IMG/VR virus record: IMGVR_UViG_3300046471_000252
Location: 1-46,273 of that record
Source of the DNA: a virus
Reading direction: 5' to 3' (one strand)
DNA length: 46,273 nt
The notes beneath the pieces were generated by a model that was not told the origin of the DNA, made no database searches, and saw only the letters and a list, made by a program, of their open reading frames with translations. A program made the translations under genes and the position numbers. This document shows, piece by piece, positions 45,225 to 46,273 of the stretch (position 1 is the stretch's first letter; each line of letters starts with the position of its first letter).

Positions 45225-46273
45225 TCAGCCTGATCAAGCACGGCGTGATGGACGACCAGCGTTACGCCGAGCTTTTTCCGAACTCGACCTATTCCACCTA
45301 TTCTGCGACTCCGCTGTTCGGCGAGTACGCGCAGACCTGGCTCGACAGCCGGGAAGTCGTCGGGGGTACCCGGAAAAACTACCGGATTTCCCTCAACCTT
45401 TATTGGATGCCTCACCTGGCATTGCTCCCGATCGATCAGATCAGTTCGGCGATGATCCGGAAAATCGTCGGCGAGACGAAGTGGAAGTCGTCGACAGTAA
45501 AACGGTCGGCGATCCAGCGCCTGCACACCATGTTTGAAAGCGCGGTGAATGATGAGCTGATCACACGGAACCCGGTCGGCTCGATCGAACTGCCGGCGAA
45601 GGCGAAGAAACCAGTGGACCCGTTTACGGTAGTGGAGGCGGATTTGATCATAGGGCACCTATATAAGGTGCTGACCGGTTCGATGCGGGTTTACGCGGCC
45701 TACTTTGAGTTCGCGTTTTACACCGGCATGCGGCCAGGGGAGATAGCGGCGTTGCGCTGGGATGAGGTAGATACAGAGGGGCGAGTCGCCAACGTGTGCA
45801 GAATCGTGGCGGACTACAAGATCGAGGAGCGCACGAAAACCCGCGAGACACGGCGAGTCATGCTGAACAGCAGGGCATTGAATGCCATTGAGGCGGCCAA
45901 GGGCGTGGCCGATTTAAGGGCGAAGCAGAGCCGGCGCCAGCACAAGCAATCGCCGTACGTGTTCCCGCCGACGAAGAACTTTGAGTTCATCCAGCAAGCC
46001 AGCGTGACCGACAAACACTTCAAAGCGGCGCTGGTCACACTGAACATCCGGGCCAGACGGCAATACAACTGCCGGCACACTTACGCTACCATGTGCCTAA
46101 TGGCAGGCATGAACCTCGGGTTCATTGCGAATCAGCTCGGCCACAGCGTGCAAATGCTGCTGACGACATACGCCCGATGGATCAATTCCAGTGAAGACTG
46201 GAGCGAAGTCGGGAAGCTGGAGCAAAGCCTGATTGGTACAAAATTGGTACAGACAGAAACCGTACCCCTCTAG
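45068..46273 (+). CDS. int: integrase, tyrosine recombinase
   Basis: A 401-residue integrase. Residues 1-70 are an arm-type DNA-binding domain (GLPAGVEFAGQSVRIRFTWK, like DUF3596). Residues 80-180 are the core-binding domain (FGEYAQTWLDSREVVGGTRK). The catalytic domain has Arg in TGMRPGEIAALRW, His-x-x-Arg in CRHTYAT, His in LGHSV and the nucleophile Tyr in TTYARWI. AGGAG lies 10-12 bases before the ATG. The stop codon is the last three bases of the window. It overlaps xis by 157 bases. Confidence 0.92.
   Translation: MARKPLGLPAGVEFAGQSVRIRFTWKFRRCETLAYSQTPKGIKAAADLRATVISLIKHGVMDDQRYAELFPNSTYSTYSATPLFGEYAQTWLDSREVVGGTRKNYRISLNLYWMPHLALLPIDQISSAMIRKIVGETKWKSSTVKRSAIQRLHTMFESAVNDELITRNPVGSIELPAKAKKPVDPFTVVEADLIIGHLYKVLTGSMRVYAAYFEFAFYTGMRPGEIAALRWDEVDTEGRVANVCRIVADYKIEERTKTRETRRVMLNSRALNAIEAAKGVADLRAKQSRRQHKQSPYVFPPTKNFEFIQQASVTDKHFKAALVTLNIRARRQYNCRHTYATMCLMAGMNLGFIANQLGHSVQMLLTTYARWINSSEDWSEVGKLEQSLIGTKLVQTETVPL

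Noticed and set aside
1-46273. CRISPR arrays or insertion sequences
   Set aside because: No regularly spaced direct repeats with unique spacers and no transposase or terminal inverted repeats were seen. The iterons at 30075-30188 are too short and too close for a CRISPR array.

Overview
The window is an almost complete temperate tailed-phage genome (prophage). It looks like a Pseudomonas host of the fluorescens group: GC-rich DNA with Pseudomonas-style codon use, a DUF1654-type protein (a family I know from Pseudomonas), and proteins that resemble Pseudomonas prophage families. It ends exactly on the stop codon of a tyrosine integrase (45068-46273). The attachment site is probably just beyond that end and is not visible.

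Layout. (1) About 300-25000, minus strand, is the late operon, transcribed leftwards. In transcription order it holds two holin-like membrane proteins, a gpZ-like protein, small and large terminase, gpW, portal, S49 protease, a charged scaffold-like protein, decoration protein, major capsid, gpFI/gpFII-position proteins, then a Mu-type contractile tail (gp37, gp38, sheath L, tube M, frameshifted gp41 chaperone, tape measure, N, gp44, gp45, gp46, gp47, gp48), tail fibre, a fibre-assembly peptide, an SGNH hydrolase, a secreted protein, a GH19 endolysin and Rz/Rz1. The head is lambda-like and the tail is Mu-like, a clear modular mosaic. (2) 25050-25480 is a lambda-like late-control region: a Q-position gene, a terminator, an initiator-type tRNA and a leader ending in a second terminator before the holins. 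(3) 25480-31720, minus strand, is the early replication/regulation operon: Cro-like protein, Rha/ANT antirepressor, a DnaT-like replication initiator with an embedded iteron array, a lambda P-like loader, a VRR-NUC nuclease, zinc-ribbon proteins and a second tyrosine recombinase. (4) 31721-33250 is the immunity region: cI (plus strand) between two clusters of the same 15-bp operator (TTAGC-N5-GCTAA), and a DUF1654-like gene behind a perfect LexA box. (5) 33250-46273, mostly plus strand, is the second early operon. It opens with an rrn-type boxA leader and carries a LuxR-type HTH protein, a secreted TAXI-like binding protein, many small ATGA- or GTGA-coupled genes, a DUF2303 protein, a HEPN/AbiU2-like cassette on the opposite strand, a repeat-containing C5-cytosine methyltransferase, two cupin-like proteins, a TGT/DpdA-like protein, an excisionase and the integrase.

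How it fits together. CI appears to repress three promoters through operators placed in or next to their -35/-10 region. DNA damage would release at least the DUF1654 gene through LexA. The antitermination signals (boxA, Q-position gene, several terminators inside the late operon) imply processive antitermination controls gene order and dose. The most interesting items are the initiator-type tRNA, the SOS/CI double-controlled gene, the operator network, the recurrent hairpin elements before early genes, the candidate 7-deazaguanine transferase, the secreted TAXI-like cargo and the HEPN cargo. All functions are inferred from sequence read by eye; no database search was run.
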